A DNA stretch of 64,000 nucleotides from Rhodopseudomonas telluris (GCF_042432815.1 NZ_JBHLWM010000012.1:62001-126000), one strand, 5' to 3'. Counted from the stretch's first letter, positions 19,267-28,400 are shown. Notes: a model not told the origin generated them from the letters alone. Numbers and translations: made by a program.

Positions 19267-19705
19267 TCGGAACTTCATGCGGCATTAGGTCGCCGATGCA
19301 TTCGGCTGGTGGTCATCGTCCACACGCCCTCGCTGCGAATCGTCGCGGACGCGGGCCCCGATGAGTACGTGAGGTTTCGAGCGTCTTGCGATTTGCAGCT
19401 AAGCCGCAATCAAAACCGCAGATGATCGCGACCGGCCGGTAACTGGTCTCAATCCAGGATAGCAAATCCGGATCGCTCGCGTGCTTTCGGGCGTGCATTG
19501 GCGGTAATCGGGGAAAATCTTGTGCCGAGTAGTCGCGCGCAGGGCTGCAATGCCGACGTGTTGGTGTTGTGGACACCGCGAGCGTGATGTAGCGTTGTCA
19601 CCAAGTGGAATAATGTTCCGCACAGCGAAATAAGAAATGTGCGTCGTTCGGTTGTGAACGCTTCCGCACGACGCATTGGGCACCAAGAACCAAGCGAGAA
19701 GAAGA
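19267..19705. other. 439-base intergenic region with one candidate operator
   Basis: No convincing gene is visible. Open frames here are short, lack SD sequences and have no recognisable motif. The region is less G+C-rich than its flanks and holds the candidate IclR site at 19606-19620, so it is mainly promoter for the downstream regulator. Confidence 0.5.
19606..19620. promoter_or_regulatory. candidate IclR-family operator
   Basis: TGGAATAATGTTCCG has TGGAA and TTCC half-sites five bases apart, the outer shape of the E. coli IclR box (TGGAAATNATTTCCA, from memory). It lies about 90 bases upstream of the IclR-family gene, consistent with autoregulation. Confidence 0.4.
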
Positions 19706-19707
19706 AA

Positions 19708-20667
19708 ATGGGACGACGCTCGGAGCGACTTTGCAAACGAGGACAGGGTGATATCGCCGGTGAAGGCGATGTGATTCAGGTGGTGTCGCGCGCGTTCGAC
19801 GTGCTGCGCTGCTTCGAAGGCGCGGATACGCGGCTCGGCAACCTCGAAATTTCCAACCGCTGCGGGCTGCCGCGCTCGACGGTGTCGCGGCTGACCCACA
19901 CGCTGACGCGGATGGGACAGCTCGTCTATCTGCCGCGCGATCAGAAGTACCGGATCGGACCCAGCGCGGTCGCGATGAGCACCGCGATGATGCGCGGGCT
20001 GCAACTCCGCAACCTGATCCGCACGCGCCTGCAGGAAGTCGCCGATCAGATCCCCGGCACGGTGGGTTTCCTGATCCCGGATCGCTTCCACCTCGTGTAC
20101 TTCGAATATGCCCGCGCGGCGCATACGCTCGGTCTTCATTCGACCACCGGCAGCCGCATCGCGATGTCGCGCAGCGCCGGCGGTCACGCTTACCTCGCGG
20201 CGCTGGAGCCCGAGGCTGCCAACGCGTTCCTGACCGAGATCGAGCGCGATGAGCCTGAGCAGGCGCCGCTGCTGCGCGAGCGTCTCGAGGCTAGCCGGAC
20301 GATGCTGCGCGAGCGCGGCTATGTGATCTCCTGCGGGGCGTTCAGCCCGCACGTCAACGGCATCGCGGTGCCGATGTGGTCGCCGCAGTATCAGACCCAT
20401 GTTGTGCTGAATATCGGCCTGCTGGGCGCGATGTATGACGAGCAGCGGATCCACGACGAGGTCGCGCCGGTGCTGCTGCGCTTGAAGGACGTGATCGACA
20501 CGCTGGTTCAGAACGCCGAGAGCGGACTGGTCGCTGTCGGCCAGGGCTCGGCGAAGCGGGCTCGCCCGGACAGCAGCAAGAGCTTGCAGGCGGCGCGCCG
20601 CCCGGCGCCCACGCATAGCCTGGCGATGTCCGACGTGCGTCGCCGGCAGGGCCACGTGCCGGGCTGA
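19708..20667 (+). CDS. IclR-family transcriptional regulator
   Basis: A 319-residue regulator. A winged helix-turn-helix (NRCGLPRSTVSRLTHTLTRMGQLVY) precedes the IclR effector domain (GTVGFLIPDRFHLVYFEYAR to IGLLGAMYDEQRI). ATG 19708 follows GAGAAG and was preferred to a start 69 bases upstream. The C-terminal ~50 residues are basic and of low complexity. IclR proteins usually control catabolic genes beside them; the upstream CoA operon is the most likely target. Confidence 0.9.
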   Translation: MGRRSERLCKRGQGDIAGEGDVIQVVSRAFDVLRCFEGADTRLGNLEISNRCGLPRSTVSRLTHTLTRMGQLVYLPRDQKYRIGPSAVAMSTAMMRGLQLRNLIRTRLQEVADQIPGTVGFLIPDRFHLVYFEYARAAHTLGLHSTTGSRIAMSRSAGGHAYLAALEPEAANAFLTEIERDEPEQAPLLRERLEASRTMLRERGYVISCGAFSPHVNGIAVPMWSPQYQTHVVLNIGLLGAMYDEQRIHDEVAPVLLRLKDVIDTLVQNAESGLVAVGQGSAKRARPDSSKSLQAARRPAPTHSLAMSDVRRRQGHVPG

Positions 20668-20753
20668 TTGGGGGCAAGCCGGCGTCCGCGCCGGCAGCTT
20701 TCTTTCAACACGAGCCGTTCGCGTGGCTGACCAATAACCCAGAAGCAAAACCA

Positions 20754-20788
20754 ATCCCTGAGCAGCAACGCTGCTCGGGGATCTTTTT
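20754..20788 (+). terminator. rho-independent terminator
   Basis: ATCCCTGAGCAGC and GCTGCTCGGGGAT form a 13-bp stem with one mismatch and a 3-base AAC loop, followed by CTTTTT. It lies 87 bases after the IclR stop and just before the convergent MFS gene. Confidence 0.85.
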
Positions 20789-20799
20789 ACGCGAGGTAA

Positions 20800-22083
20800 C
20801 TACGCGGCCGCCGGGCGCGGGTGCTTGGCGATCGTCAGCACGATCGCCGCCGCGATGATGCAGAGCACGCCCGCCGCGAAGAACGCCGGCAGATAGCTCA
20901 GCAGCACGGTGCGGGACAGGCCGGCGCCAAACGACGCGGTGGCGGCGCCGAGCTGGTGGCCGGCAAAAATCCAGCCGAACACCAGACCGGCGCGCTCCGC
21001 GCCGAATTTCTGCGCAGTCAGCCGCACCGTGGGCGGCACAGTCGCGATCCAGTCGAGGCCGTAGAACACCGCGAACAGCGACAGCCCGTAGAACGTGAAG
21101 TCGCTGTAGGGCAGGAACAGCAGCGAGAGACCGCGCAGCCCGTAGTACCAGAACAGCAGCCAGCGATTGTCGTAGCGGTCGGACAGCCAGCCAGACAGGA
21201 TGGTGCCGACGAAATCGAAGATGCCCATCGCGGCGAGCAGGCCCGCAGCCTGCACCTGCGGAATGCCGAAATCGGCGCACAGCGGGATCAGGTGAACCTG
21301 GATCAGTCCGTTGGTCGATGCACCGCAGATGAAGAAGGTCGCGAACAGGATCCAGAACACGCGCGTCTTCGCCGCGTCGCGCAGCGCGCCGAGGGCGGCC
21401 GCCATGATCGGGGCGTTGGTCGGGGGAGGCGGCGGCAGCGGCTCGCTGCCGGTGTCGCCGAACGGCCGCAGCCCGACATCGCTCGGCCGATCGCGCATCA
21501 TCAACATCACGCCCAGGGCTGCCACGCCGAGCCCGGCGCAGAGCAGCAACAAGGCGATGCGCCAGCCGAAACGCTCGGTGAGCGCCGCCAGCATCGGCAG
21601 GAACACGAGCTGCCCGGTCGCGACGCTGGCGGTGAGGATGCCGACCACGAGGCCGCGGCGATGGTTGAACCAGCGCGCCGCGACCGTGGCGCCGAGCACC
21701 ATCGCGGTGAGGCCGGTGCCGATGCCGACCGCGACGCCCCACAGCACGACAAGCTGCCAGACCTGCGTCATCGCGACCGAGCCGATCAGGCTCAGCGCGA
21801 TGATCACTTGCCCGGCGATCGTGACGTTGCGCAGTCCGTAACGGTTCATCAGCGCGGCGGCGAACGGCGCCATCAGGCCGAACAGGATGAAGCGGATCGA
21901 CAGTGCCGAGGAGATCTCCGCGGTGGTCCAGCCGAATTCCTGTTGCAGCGGAACGATGAACACGCCCGGCGCGCCGACCGCACCGGCAGAGACCAGCGCG
22001 GTGAGGAATGTCACGGCGACCATCACCCAGCCGTAATGGATATCGCGGCGGGCGAGGGCGGAGGAGAGCCAGGTCGAGATCAT
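20800..22083 (-). CDS. MFS transporter (oxalate/formate antiporter-like)
   Basis: A 427-residue inner-membrane transporter with about twelve hydrophobic helices. A cytoplasmic loop near residue 210-240 holds a run of prolines (PLPPPPPTNAP), and WLSDRYDNRW is the second-half counterpart of the loop motif. The start ATG 22083 is preferred because AGGAAACG lies upstream. An extension to 22146 would begin inside the 22131-22148 operator. It is probably controlled by the TetR protein at 23779. Substrate unknown; a carboxylate is likely from context. Confidence 0.88.
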   Translation of the reverse strand: MISTWLSSALARRDIHYGWVMVAVTFLTALVSAGAVGAPGVFIVPLQQEFGWTTAEISSALSIRFILFGLMAPFAAALMNRYGLRNVTIAGQVIIALSLIGSVAMTQVWQLVVLWGVAVGIGTGLTAMVLGATVAARWFNHRRGLVVGILTASVATGQLVFLPMLAALTERFGWRIALLLLCAGLGVAALGVMLMMRDRPSDVGLRPFGDTGSEPLPPPPPTNAPIMAAALGALRDAAKTRVFWILFATFFICGASTNGLIQVHLIPLCADFGIPQVQAAGLLAAMGIFDFVGTILSGWLSDRYDNRWLLFWYYGLRGLSLLFLPYSDFTFYGLSLFAVFYGLDWIATVPPTVRLTAQKFGAERAGLVFGWIFAGHQLGAATASFGAGLSRTVLLSYLPAFFAAGVLCIIAAAIVLTIAKHPRPAAA

Positions 22084-22130
22084 GCGGCGTTTCCTGATGC
22101 GGCGAGCGCCGGGCGGCATCGCGCTTGGTG

Positions 22131-22148
22131 GTATGATGGTGATCATAT
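22131..22148. promoter_or_regulatory. TetR-type operator, site 1 (ATG-N8-CAT)
   Basis: GTATGATGGTGATCATAT contains ATGAT-N4-ATCAT, a perfect inverted repeat. It lies 48 bases upstream of the MFS start and shares its ATG-N8-CAT frame and A/T flanks with sites at 23073 and 23717. Confidence 0.65.
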
Positions 22149-22197
22149 AAAATGCCCCGGCGTTTGCAAGCTGCCGCGGCGCAATATGCCGTGATTG

Positions 22198-22968
22198 TCA
22201 GCGTTTGCGGTCGAGAAACTCGCCCATCAGCCGCTGCGGTTCGCCGGTGAGATAGGCCTGCCCGAAGACGCCGACCGAGTGCGCCACCGCCTCGCCGAGC
22301 GGCATGTCGTGCCACGCGGCGAGCAGCGCCTTCTGGGACCGCAACGCCTGCGGGCCGCAGGCGAGCAGGGATGAGACGAGGCCTTCGATTGCGGCGTCGA
22401 GCTCCGCTGGCGGCGCGATCTTGTCGATCAGTCCCCAGGCCAGCGCCGTCGGTGCATCGATGGTGTCGGCCGTCATCAGCAGCCTGCGGGTGCGGCTCCA
22501 TCCGATCAGCCGCGGCAGCAGCGCGGCATGAATCACCGAGGGAATGCCGACGCGCACCTCGGGCATTGCAAACTTCGCGTCGTCGGTGGCGATGCGGAAG
22601 TCGCAGGCGGCTGCAAATTCCAGCCCGCCGCCGAGGCACCAGCCCGGAATGCGGGCGATCACCGGGCAGGGCACAGTGCGGACGGTTTCGCAAAGGTTGC
22701 CGAGGCCGGTGATGAAGCGCTCGGCGGACGCCTGATCGAGCCTCGCCATTTCCTTGATGTCGGCCCCGCCGATCATGCTGCGCCCGCTCTGCCCGGCGAT
22801 AATCAGGACGCGGAGCGTGTCGTCGGCGGCAAGCTGCTGCAGTCCTTCGCGGACCGCGTCGATCACGGTCGTGTTGAGGATGTTGAGCGGACCGGCGTTG
22901 CAGATCGTCAGCGTGGCAACGCCGCGGGAGTCGCGGTCGAGGCCGCAATGGGAGTTCAGCATCTGCAT
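22198..22968 (-). CDS. enoyl-CoA hydratase/isomerase family protein
   Basis: A 256-residue crotonase-fold protein. GGADIKEM forms one half of the oxyanion hole and WCLGGGLEFAAACDFRIA the other. MPEVRVGIPSV holds the usual Glu region, keeping an E only in MPEVRVG, where many hydratases carry two Glu. It lies upstream of the MFS gene, and divergent from a thioesterase gene across operator site 2, so it is probably in the TetR regulon. Exact substrate unknown. Confidence 0.88.
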   Translation of the reverse strand: MQMLNSHCGLDRDSRGVATLTICNAGPLNILNTTVIDAVREGLQQLAADDTLRVLIIAGQSGRSMIGGADIKEMARLDQASAERFITGLGNLCETVRTVPCPVIARIPGWCLGGGLEFAAACDFRIATDDAKFAMPEVRVGIPSVIHAALLPRLIGWSRTRRLLMTADTIDAPTALAWGLIDKIAPPAELDAAIEGLVSSLLACGPQALRSQKALLAAWHDMPLGEAVAHSVGVFGQAYLTGEPQRLMGEFLDRKR

Positions 22969-23072
22969 GGAGGACTCGCAAACAGGGGCAGGACGTGCGC
23001 CATCATGGCCGGTAATCGGGACGGCCTGTCAAGCGTCGCTCGGGAGCCCTTGTCGGCGCACCGCTGATCGTA

Positions 23073-23090
23073 ATATGATATACATCATGT
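23073..23090. promoter_or_regulatory. TetR-type operator, site 2 (ATG-N8-CAT)
   Basis: ATATGATATACATCATGT has the perfect repeat ATGAT-ATAC-ATCAT. It lies 14 bases before the thioesterase start, overlapping the expected promoter or start-site region and leaving the SD AAGGAG free. It also faces the divergent enoyl-CoA hydratase. Confidence 0.7.
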
Positions 23091-23104
23091 AAAAGGAGCG
23101 TGCG

Positions 23105-23674
23105 ATGAGCCTGCTGGACGAGCCGGGATCCCTCGAATTGTTTGCCCCGTCGCGGCGGCGCAGCCGCACGGTCGACTGGCAGGAGCCCGGCCCGGTCGCG
23201 CGGGCCAGCATGGCGATGCCGGGCATCGAGGTGATGTATGCGATCCGCGACGGCCGTCTGCCGCCGCCGCCGTTGGCGCGCCTGATCGGTTTCCGAATGG
23301 CCGAGGTTGAGCCGGGCCGGATCGTGATGCAGCTCGACCCCGAGCAAAGCCTGGAGAACACCGTTGGTCTGCTGCACGGCGCAGTGGCCGCGGCGCTGCT
23401 CGACACGGCCATGGGGTGTGCAATTTCGACCGAGCTGCCCGCCGGGAAGGGCTCGGTCACTATGGACCTGAAGCTGACCTATCTCCGCCCGCTTTCGGTG
23501 CGTTCCGGCACGATCAGTGCGGAAGGACGGGTGGTGAAGCTCGGTCGGCAATCCAGTTATACCGAAGGCTTCGTGTATGACGGCGCCGGCAAGCTGGCGG
23601 TGCACGCCACCGCGACCTTCGCAATGATCGGCGACGGGCCGTCGCCGGACCGGGCACCTCCGCGAGAGTCCTGA
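23105..23674 (+). CDS. PaaI-type hotdog thioesterase
   Basis: A 189-residue protein. The hotdog core runs from about residue 55 (PLARLIGFRMAEVEPGRIVMQL) and contains NTVGLLHGAVAAALLDTAMGCA, the HG...LLD motif of PaaI-type acyl-CoA thioesterases. The N-terminal ~50 residues are an extension not typical of PaaI. It would hydrolyse acyl-CoA to free CoA. Strong SD AAGGAG is present. It is probably repressed by the nearby TetR protein through site 2. Confidence 0.86.
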   Translation: MSLLDEPGSLELFAPSRRRSRTVDWQEPGPVARASMAMPGIEVMYAIRDGRLPPPPLARLIGFRMAEVEPGRIVMQLDPEQSLENTVGLLHGAVAAALLDTAMGCAISTELPAGKGSVTMDLKLTYLRPLSVRSGTISAEGRVVKLGRQSSYTEGFVYDGAGKLAVHATATFAMIGDGPSPDRAPPRES

Positions 23675-23716
23675 GGGCGTCGAAACTTGCAGCGGAGCGC
23701 GACGTTCGATGGCATA

Positions 23717-23734
23717 ATATGATCCCGGACATAT
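23717..23734. promoter_or_regulatory. TetR-type operator, site 3 (ATG-N8-CAT)
   Basis: ATATGATCCCGGACATAT keeps the outer ATATG-N8-CATAT repeat perfectly, though the inner ATGAT/ATCAT pair of sites 1 and 2 is lost on one side. It lies 45 bases upstream of the TetR start, as expected for autorepression. Confidence 0.62.
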
Positions 23735-23778
23735 ATTGTTCCGGGTATCTATCATCCGAGACACGGCACGGAGCGCAG

Positions 23779-24477
23779 ATGCGCTATTCCAAGGAACACA
23801 AACTCGAAACCCACGCCCGCATTGTGCAGAAGGCGTCGGTGCGGCTACGCGAGAAGGGCGCGCACGGCGTCGGCGTCGCCGACCTGATGAAGGAAGCCGG
23901 CCTGACCCACGGCGGCTTCTACGCGCATTTCGCCTCGCGCGAACAATTGCTGATCGAAGCCTTCGCGTATGCGATGGATCGCTCCACTGATCGCTGGCGC
24001 AAGTTGGCGGCCGATACGCCGCGCGAGCAGCGACTGGCGTTGATCGTCGATAATTATCTGTCGGCGACCCATCGCGACGATCCGGGGCGCGGCTGCGCCG
24101 TGCCGGCGCTCGGCGCCGAGATCGCCCGCGAGAGTCCGAAGACCCGCAAAGCCTTCGCCGCCAAGCTCGACGAGATGATCGACGCGATCGCGTCCGAATA
24201 TGTCGAAGCCCCCCCCAAAACGGCGCGCAAGCAGGCGATGGCGACGCTCGCCACTCTCATGGGCACGCTGCTGCTGGCCCGCATCGCTGGCACTGGGGAA
24301 CTGTCGGACACGATTCTGCAGGCAGGCCGCGAGGCCGTACTCGGCAGAGCCGATGCGGCGAAGCCCCCGGCGAAACGGAGCGGAGCGGGACGATCCGCGG
24401 CAAAATCGCCGGACAAGGCCGCCGCGAAATCCGCCGGCGCGGTCAGGCCGAGGTCCAGGCCCGCCGCACAGGACTGA
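23779..24477 (+). CDS. TetR/AcrR-family transcriptional repressor
   Basis: A 232-residue repressor. The N-terminal helix-turn-helix is ADLMKEAGLTHGGFYAHFASREQLL, a strong TetR signature. The C-terminal ligand domain ends in a Lys/Ala/Pro-rich tail of about 45 residues. ATG 23779 with GGAGCG upstream was chosen over a 20-residue extension that would overlap operator site 3. The three shared operators make the MFS, enoyl-CoA hydratase, thioesterase and its own gene the likely regulon. Sequence type (YSKEHKLETHARIV) resembles the NemR/AcuR-like branch. Confidence 0.92.
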   Translation: MRYSKEHKLETHARIVQKASVRLREKGAHGVGVADLMKEAGLTHGGFYAHFASREQLLIEAFAYAMDRSTDRWRKLAADTPREQRLALIVDNYLSATHRDDPGRGCAVPALGAEIARESPKTRKAFAAKLDEMIDAIASEYVEAPPKTARKQAMATLATLMGTLLLARIAGTGELSDTILQAGREAVLGRADAAKPPAKRSGAGRSAAKSPDKAAAKSAGAVRPRSRPAAQD

Positions 24478-24639
24478 CGCGCGATCGCAACTTGCCTGAG
24501 CGCCCGCGGTGTCGGCGGTGGCGTTATGCCGCTTGCCGCTGTGTCGTCATTTTGGCGTGGCTCGCCCGCGCGCAGGCTCTTCCCAAAGCTCCAAAAAGGC
24601 TGTTCAAGGGGGACAGAAAACACCCTTCAGGAGGAATGG

Positions 24640-26136
24640 ATGCGCACGATCGGGCACTTCATCGGCGGCAAGGAAGTCGAGGGCAAGTCGGGACGGTTCG
24701 CCGACGTGTTCGAGCCGATGACCGGCGAGGTCAAGGCGAAGGTCGCTCTCGCCACCAAAGCCGAGCTGCGCGCTGCCGTCGAGAACGCCAAGGCCGCGCA
24801 GCCCGAATGGGGCGCAACCAACCCGCAGCGCCGCGCTCGCGTGCTGATGAAGTTCCTCGAACTGGTGCAGCGCGACTACGACAAGCTCGCCGAGCTGCTC
24901 GCCCGTGAACACGGCAAGACCATTCCGGACGCCAAGGGCGACATCCAGCGTGGCCTCGAAGTCGCCGAATTCGCCTGCGGCATTCCGCACCTGATGAAGG
25001 GCGAATACACCGAGGGCGCGGGCCCCGGCATCGACATCTATTCGATGCGTCAGCCGCTCGGCGTCGTGGCCGGCATCACGCCGTTCAACTTCCCGGCGAT
25101 GATCCCGATGTGGAAGTTCGCGCCGGCCATCGCCTGCGGCAACGCCTTCATCCTCAAGCCGTCGGAGCGTGACCCCGGTGTGCCGATGGCGCTGGCGGCG
25201 CTGATGCTCGAAGCCGGGCTGCCGCCGGGCATCCTCAACGTCGTCAACGGCGACAAGGAGTCGGTCGACGCCATTCTTGACGATCCGGATATCAAGGCGG
25301 TGGGCTTCGTCGGCTCCTCGCCGATCGCGCAGTACATCTACGAGCGCGCGGCGCAGACCGGCAAGCGGGCGCAGTGCTTCGGCGGCGCCAAGAACCACGC
25401 CATCATCATGCCTGACGCCGATATCGATCAGACCGTCGACGCGCTGATCGGCGCCGGCTATGGCTCGGCCGGCGAGCGCTGCATGGCGATCTCGGTTGCG
25501 GTGCCGGTCGGCAAGGCGACTGCCGACAAGCTGATGGAAAAGCTGATCCCGCGGGTTGAGAGCCTGAAGATCGGTCCGTCGACCGATCCGACCGCCGATT
25601 ACGGCCCGCTGGTGACGAAGGAAGCGCTGGAGCGCGTCAAGAACTACGTCGAGATCGGCGTCCAGGAAGGCGCGACGCTGGCGGTCGACGGCCGCGGCTT
25701 CAAGATGCAGGGCTACGAGAACGGCTTCTACATGGGCGGCTGTCTGTTCGACAATGTCACCAAGGACATGCGGATCTACAAGGAAGAGATCTTTGGTCCG
25801 GTGCTGAGCGTCGTCCGCGCCCACGACTATGCCGAAGCGCTGGCGCTGCCGTCCGACCACGACTACGGCAACGGCGTCGCGATCTTCACCCGCGACGGCG
25901 ATGCGGCGCGCGACTTCGCCGCCAAGGTCAATGTCGGCATGGTCGGCATCAACGTGCCGATCCCGGTGCCGATCGCATACTACACCTTCGGCGGCTGGAA
26001 GAAGTCCGGCTTCGGCGATCTCAACCAGCACGGCCCGGACTCGGTGCGGTTCTACACCAAGACCAAGACCGTCACGTCGCGCTGGCCCTCGGGCGTCAAG
26101 GAGGGCGCGGAGTTCTCGATTCCGCTGATGAAGTAA
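24640..26136 (+). CDS. mmsA: methylmalonate-semialdehyde dehydrogenase (CoA-acylating)
   Basis: A 498-residue aldehyde dehydrogenase that turns methylmalonate semialdehyde into propionyl-CoA, the last step of valine (and thymine) breakdown. Catalytic C281 lies in GERCMAISVAVPVG, typical of MmsA. GFVGSSPIA binds NAD, and YTFGGWKKSGFGD is near the C-terminus. ATG 24640 follows AGGAGG; longer in-frame starts add an unrelated sequence. It leads the valine operon with acyl-CoA dehydrogenase, hydrolase and mmsB downstream. Confidence 0.95.
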   Translation: MRTIGHFIGGKEVEGKSGRFADVFEPMTGEVKAKVALATKAELRAAVENAKAAQPEWGATNPQRRARVLMKFLELVQRDYDKLAELLAREHGKTIPDAKGDIQRGLEVAEFACGIPHLMKGEYTEGAGPGIDIYSMRQPLGVVAGITPFNFPAMIPMWKFAPAIACGNAFILKPSERDPGVPMALAALMLEAGLPPGILNVVNGDKESVDAILDDPDIKAVGFVGSSPIAQYIYERAAQTGKRAQCFGGAKNHAIIMPDADIDQTVDALIGAGYGSAGERCMAISVAVPVGKATADKLMEKLIPRVESLKIGPSTDPTADYGPLVTKEALERVKNYVEIGVQEGATLAVDGRGFKMQGYENGFYMGGCLFDNVTKDMRIYKEEIFGPVLSVVRAHDYAEALALPSDHDYGNGVAIFTRDGDAARDFAAKVNVGMVGINVPIPVPIAYYTFGGWKKSGFGDLNQHGPDSVRFYTKTKTVTSRWPSGVKEGAEFSIPLMK

Positions 26137-26148
26137 GCGTCGGCTGCC

Positions 26149-27294
26149 ATGCAGTTCGACCTGAACGAGGATCAGCGCGCCATTCGTGACATGGCGCGCG
26201 ACTTCGCGGCCGAGAAGATCGCGCCGCATGCGCTGCAATGGGATGAAGACAAGCACCTGCCGCTGGACGTGATCCGCGAGGCGGCGGCGCTCGGCATCGG
26301 CGGCATCTATATCCGCGACGACGTCGGCGGCAGCGCCATGACGCGGTTCGACGCGGCGCTGATCTTCGAGGCGCTGGCGACCGGCTGTCCGGCGGTGTCG
26401 GCCTTCATCTCCATCCACAACATGGCGGCGTGGATGATCGACAGCTTTGGCTCCGAGGCGCAGCGGCAGCAGTGGCTGCCGAAGCTGTGCAGCATGGAGC
26501 TTGTCGCCAGCTACTGCCTCACCGAGCCCGGCTCCGGCTCCGACGCGGCCGCGCTGCGCACCCGCGCGGTGCGCGATGGCGATCACTATGTCCTCAACGG
26601 CCAGAAGCAGTTCATCTCCGGTGCCGGCGCCAACGATCTCTACGTGGTGATGGTGCGTACCGGCGGTGACGGCCCGGGCGGCATCTCGACACTGGTGGTC
26701 GACAAGGACACGCCGGGCCTGTCGTTCGGTGCCAACGAGCGCAAGATGGGGTGGAATGCCCAGCCGACCCGCGCGGTGATCTTCGAGAACGCTCGCGTGC
26801 CGGTCGCCAACCGGCTCGGCGACGAGGGGATCGGCTTCAAGATCGCGATGGCCGGCCTCGACGGCGGCCGCCTCAACATTGCCGCATGCTCGCTCGGCGG
26901 CGCACAGACGGCGCTCGACAAGGCGCTGGACTACGTCAAGGAGCGCAAGGCGTTCGGCAAGCGGCTCGACGAATTCCAGGCGCTGCAGTTCAAGCTCGCC
27001 GACATGGCGACCGAACTCGAAGCCGCGCGTACTTTCCTATGGCGTGCGGCCGCCGCGCTCGACCGCAAGGACCCTGACGCCACCAAGCTGTGCGCGATGG
27101 CCAAGCGGTTCGGCACGGACACCGGCTTTGCCGTCGCCAACGCGGCGCTGCAGCTGCATGGCGGCTACGGCTATCTGGCCGAATACGGCGTCGAGAAGCT
27201 GGTGCGCGATCTTCGCGTGCATCAGATTCTCGAAGGCACCAACGAGATCATGCGGCTGATCGTGGCGCGCAAGCTGATCGAGGGCGCACGATGA
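26149..27294 (+). CDS. acyl-CoA dehydrogenase, probably isobutyryl-CoA dehydrogenase
   Basis: A 381-residue flavoprotein of normal length. YCLTEPGSGSDAAALRTRA and FISGAGANDLYVVMVRTG form the FAD/substrate region. The catalytic Glu is the E of LEGTNEIMR near the C-terminus. It lies 12 bases after mmsA and overlaps the 3-hydroxyisobutyryl-CoA hydrolase gene, so isobutyryl-CoA to methacrylyl-CoA is the natural reaction. 2-Methylbutyryl-CoA is a possible second substrate. Confidence 0.92.
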   Translation: MQFDLNEDQRAIRDMARDFAAEKIAPHALQWDEDKHLPLDVIREAAALGIGGIYIRDDVGGSAMTRFDAALIFEALATGCPAVSAFISIHNMAAWMIDSFGSEAQRQQWLPKLCSMELVASYCLTEPGSGSDAAALRTRAVRDGDHYVLNGQKQFISGAGANDLYVVMVRTGGDGPGGISTLVVDKDTPGLSFGANERKMGWNAQPTRAVIFENARVPVANRLGDEGIGFKIAMAGLDGGRLNIAACSLGGAQTALDKALDYVKERKAFGKRLDEFQALQFKLADMATELEAARTFLWRAAAALDRKDPDATKLCAMAKRFGTDTGFAVANAALQLHGGYGYLAEYGVEKLVRDLRVHQILEGTNEIMRLIVARKLIEGAR

Positions 27295-28364
27295 ACGCAC
27301 CAGTGACCGAACCCGATCTGATCGTCCGGCGCGAGAGCGCGGCCGGCGTCATCCGCCTCAACAGGCCGAAGGCCATCAATGCGCTGACGCTGGAGATGAC
27401 GCGCGAATTCGACCGCGCGCTGATCGCCTTTGCGGCCGATCCGCAAATTTCAGTAATCCTGGTGGAAGGCGCGGGCGAACGTGGCCTGTGCGCCGGCGGC
27501 GATATCGTCGGCCTGTATCACAGCGCGCGCGAGGGCGGCGATCTCGGCAAGGTGTTCTGGCGCGAAGAATACATCATGAATGCGCGCATCGCGGCCTATC
27601 CGAAGCCGTATGTCGCCTTCATGGACGGTCTGGTGATGGGCGGCGGCGTCGGCATCGCCGGCCATGGCAGCCATCGCATCGTCACCGAGAAGACCAAGAT
27701 CGCGATGCCGGAGGTCGGCATCGGCTTTTTCCCCGACGTCGGCGGCACTTGGCTGCTGACGCGCGCGCCCGGTGAGATCGGCACGTATTTCGGGCTGACC
27801 GGCGAGATCATGAACGGCGCCGACGCGATCCACGCGAAGTTTGCCGACAACTTCGTGCCCAGCGTGGCGTGGCCGGATCTGCGCGAGGCGCTGACCGCTG
27901 CGCCCGCCGGCGCCAGCGCCGCGCAGGTCCGCGACATCATCGCGCGTTTCAGCCTGCCGCCCGATCCGGGCCCGGCGCAGCAGCATCAGGCGCAGATCGA
28001 TGCGGCGTTCGGCAAGGACAGCATCGACGACATCGTCGCGGCACTCGAGCATGACAGCTCGGAGTTCGCGCAGGCAGCGCTGAAGACGCTGCGGATCAAG
28101 TCGCCGACCAGCCTCAAGGTGACGCTGAAGCTGCTGCGGATGGCGCGCCATGCGGCGTCGCTGCAGGAGTGCCTGGTGCATGAATATCGCGCCGCGCTTG
28201 AAGTGTTCGCCAGCTACGATTTCGTCGAGGGCGTGCGCGCTGCGGTCATCGACAAGGACCGGCAGCCGAAATGGCGGCCCGCGACGATCGCGGAGGTGAC
28301 GCCGGACATCGTGGCGCGCTATTTTGTCGATCGCGGCGCCGACGAACTGAAATTTCCGGGCTGA
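27291..28364 (+). CDS. 3-hydroxyisobutyryl-CoA hydrolase
   Basis: A 357-residue crotonase-superfamily thioesterase, about 100 residues longer than hydratases, as expected for HIBYL-CoA hydrolase. GLCAGGDIVGLYHSAREGG and MGGGVGIAGHGSHRIVTE form the oxyanion hole. MPEVGIGFFPDVGGTW carries the family Glu/Asp. The ATG overlaps the dehydrogenase stop by 4 bases. It releases free 3-hydroxyisobutyrate for the next enzyme. Confidence 0.93.
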   Translation: MNAPVTEPDLIVRRESAAGVIRLNRPKAINALTLEMTREFDRALIAFAADPQISVILVEGAGERGLCAGGDIVGLYHSAREGGDLGKVFWREEYIMNARIAAYPKPYVAFMDGLVMGGGVGIAGHGSHRIVTEKTKIAMPEVGIGFFPDVGGTWLLTRAPGEIGTYFGLTGEIMNGADAIHAKFADNFVPSVAWPDLREALTAAPAGASAAQVRDIIARFSLPPDPGPAQQHQAQIDAAFGKDSIDDIVAALEHDSSEFAQAALKTLRIKSPTSLKVTLKLLRMARHAASLQECLVHEYRAALEVFASYDFVEGVRAAVIDKDRQPKWRPATIAEVTPDIVARYFVDRGADELKFPG

Positions 28365-28400
28365 AGAAACCGGATCATCAAGGGACCAAGGGGGACGAAC

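Noticed and set aside
22083..22146. Longer start for the MFS gene
   Set aside because: The upstream ATG would lie within the TetR operator and the added residues are basic and unrelated to MFS proteins; AGGAAACG supports 22083.
24604..26586. Minus-strand open frame of 660 codons
   Set aside because: Antisense shadow of mmsA; composition and lack of any domain show that it is not coding.
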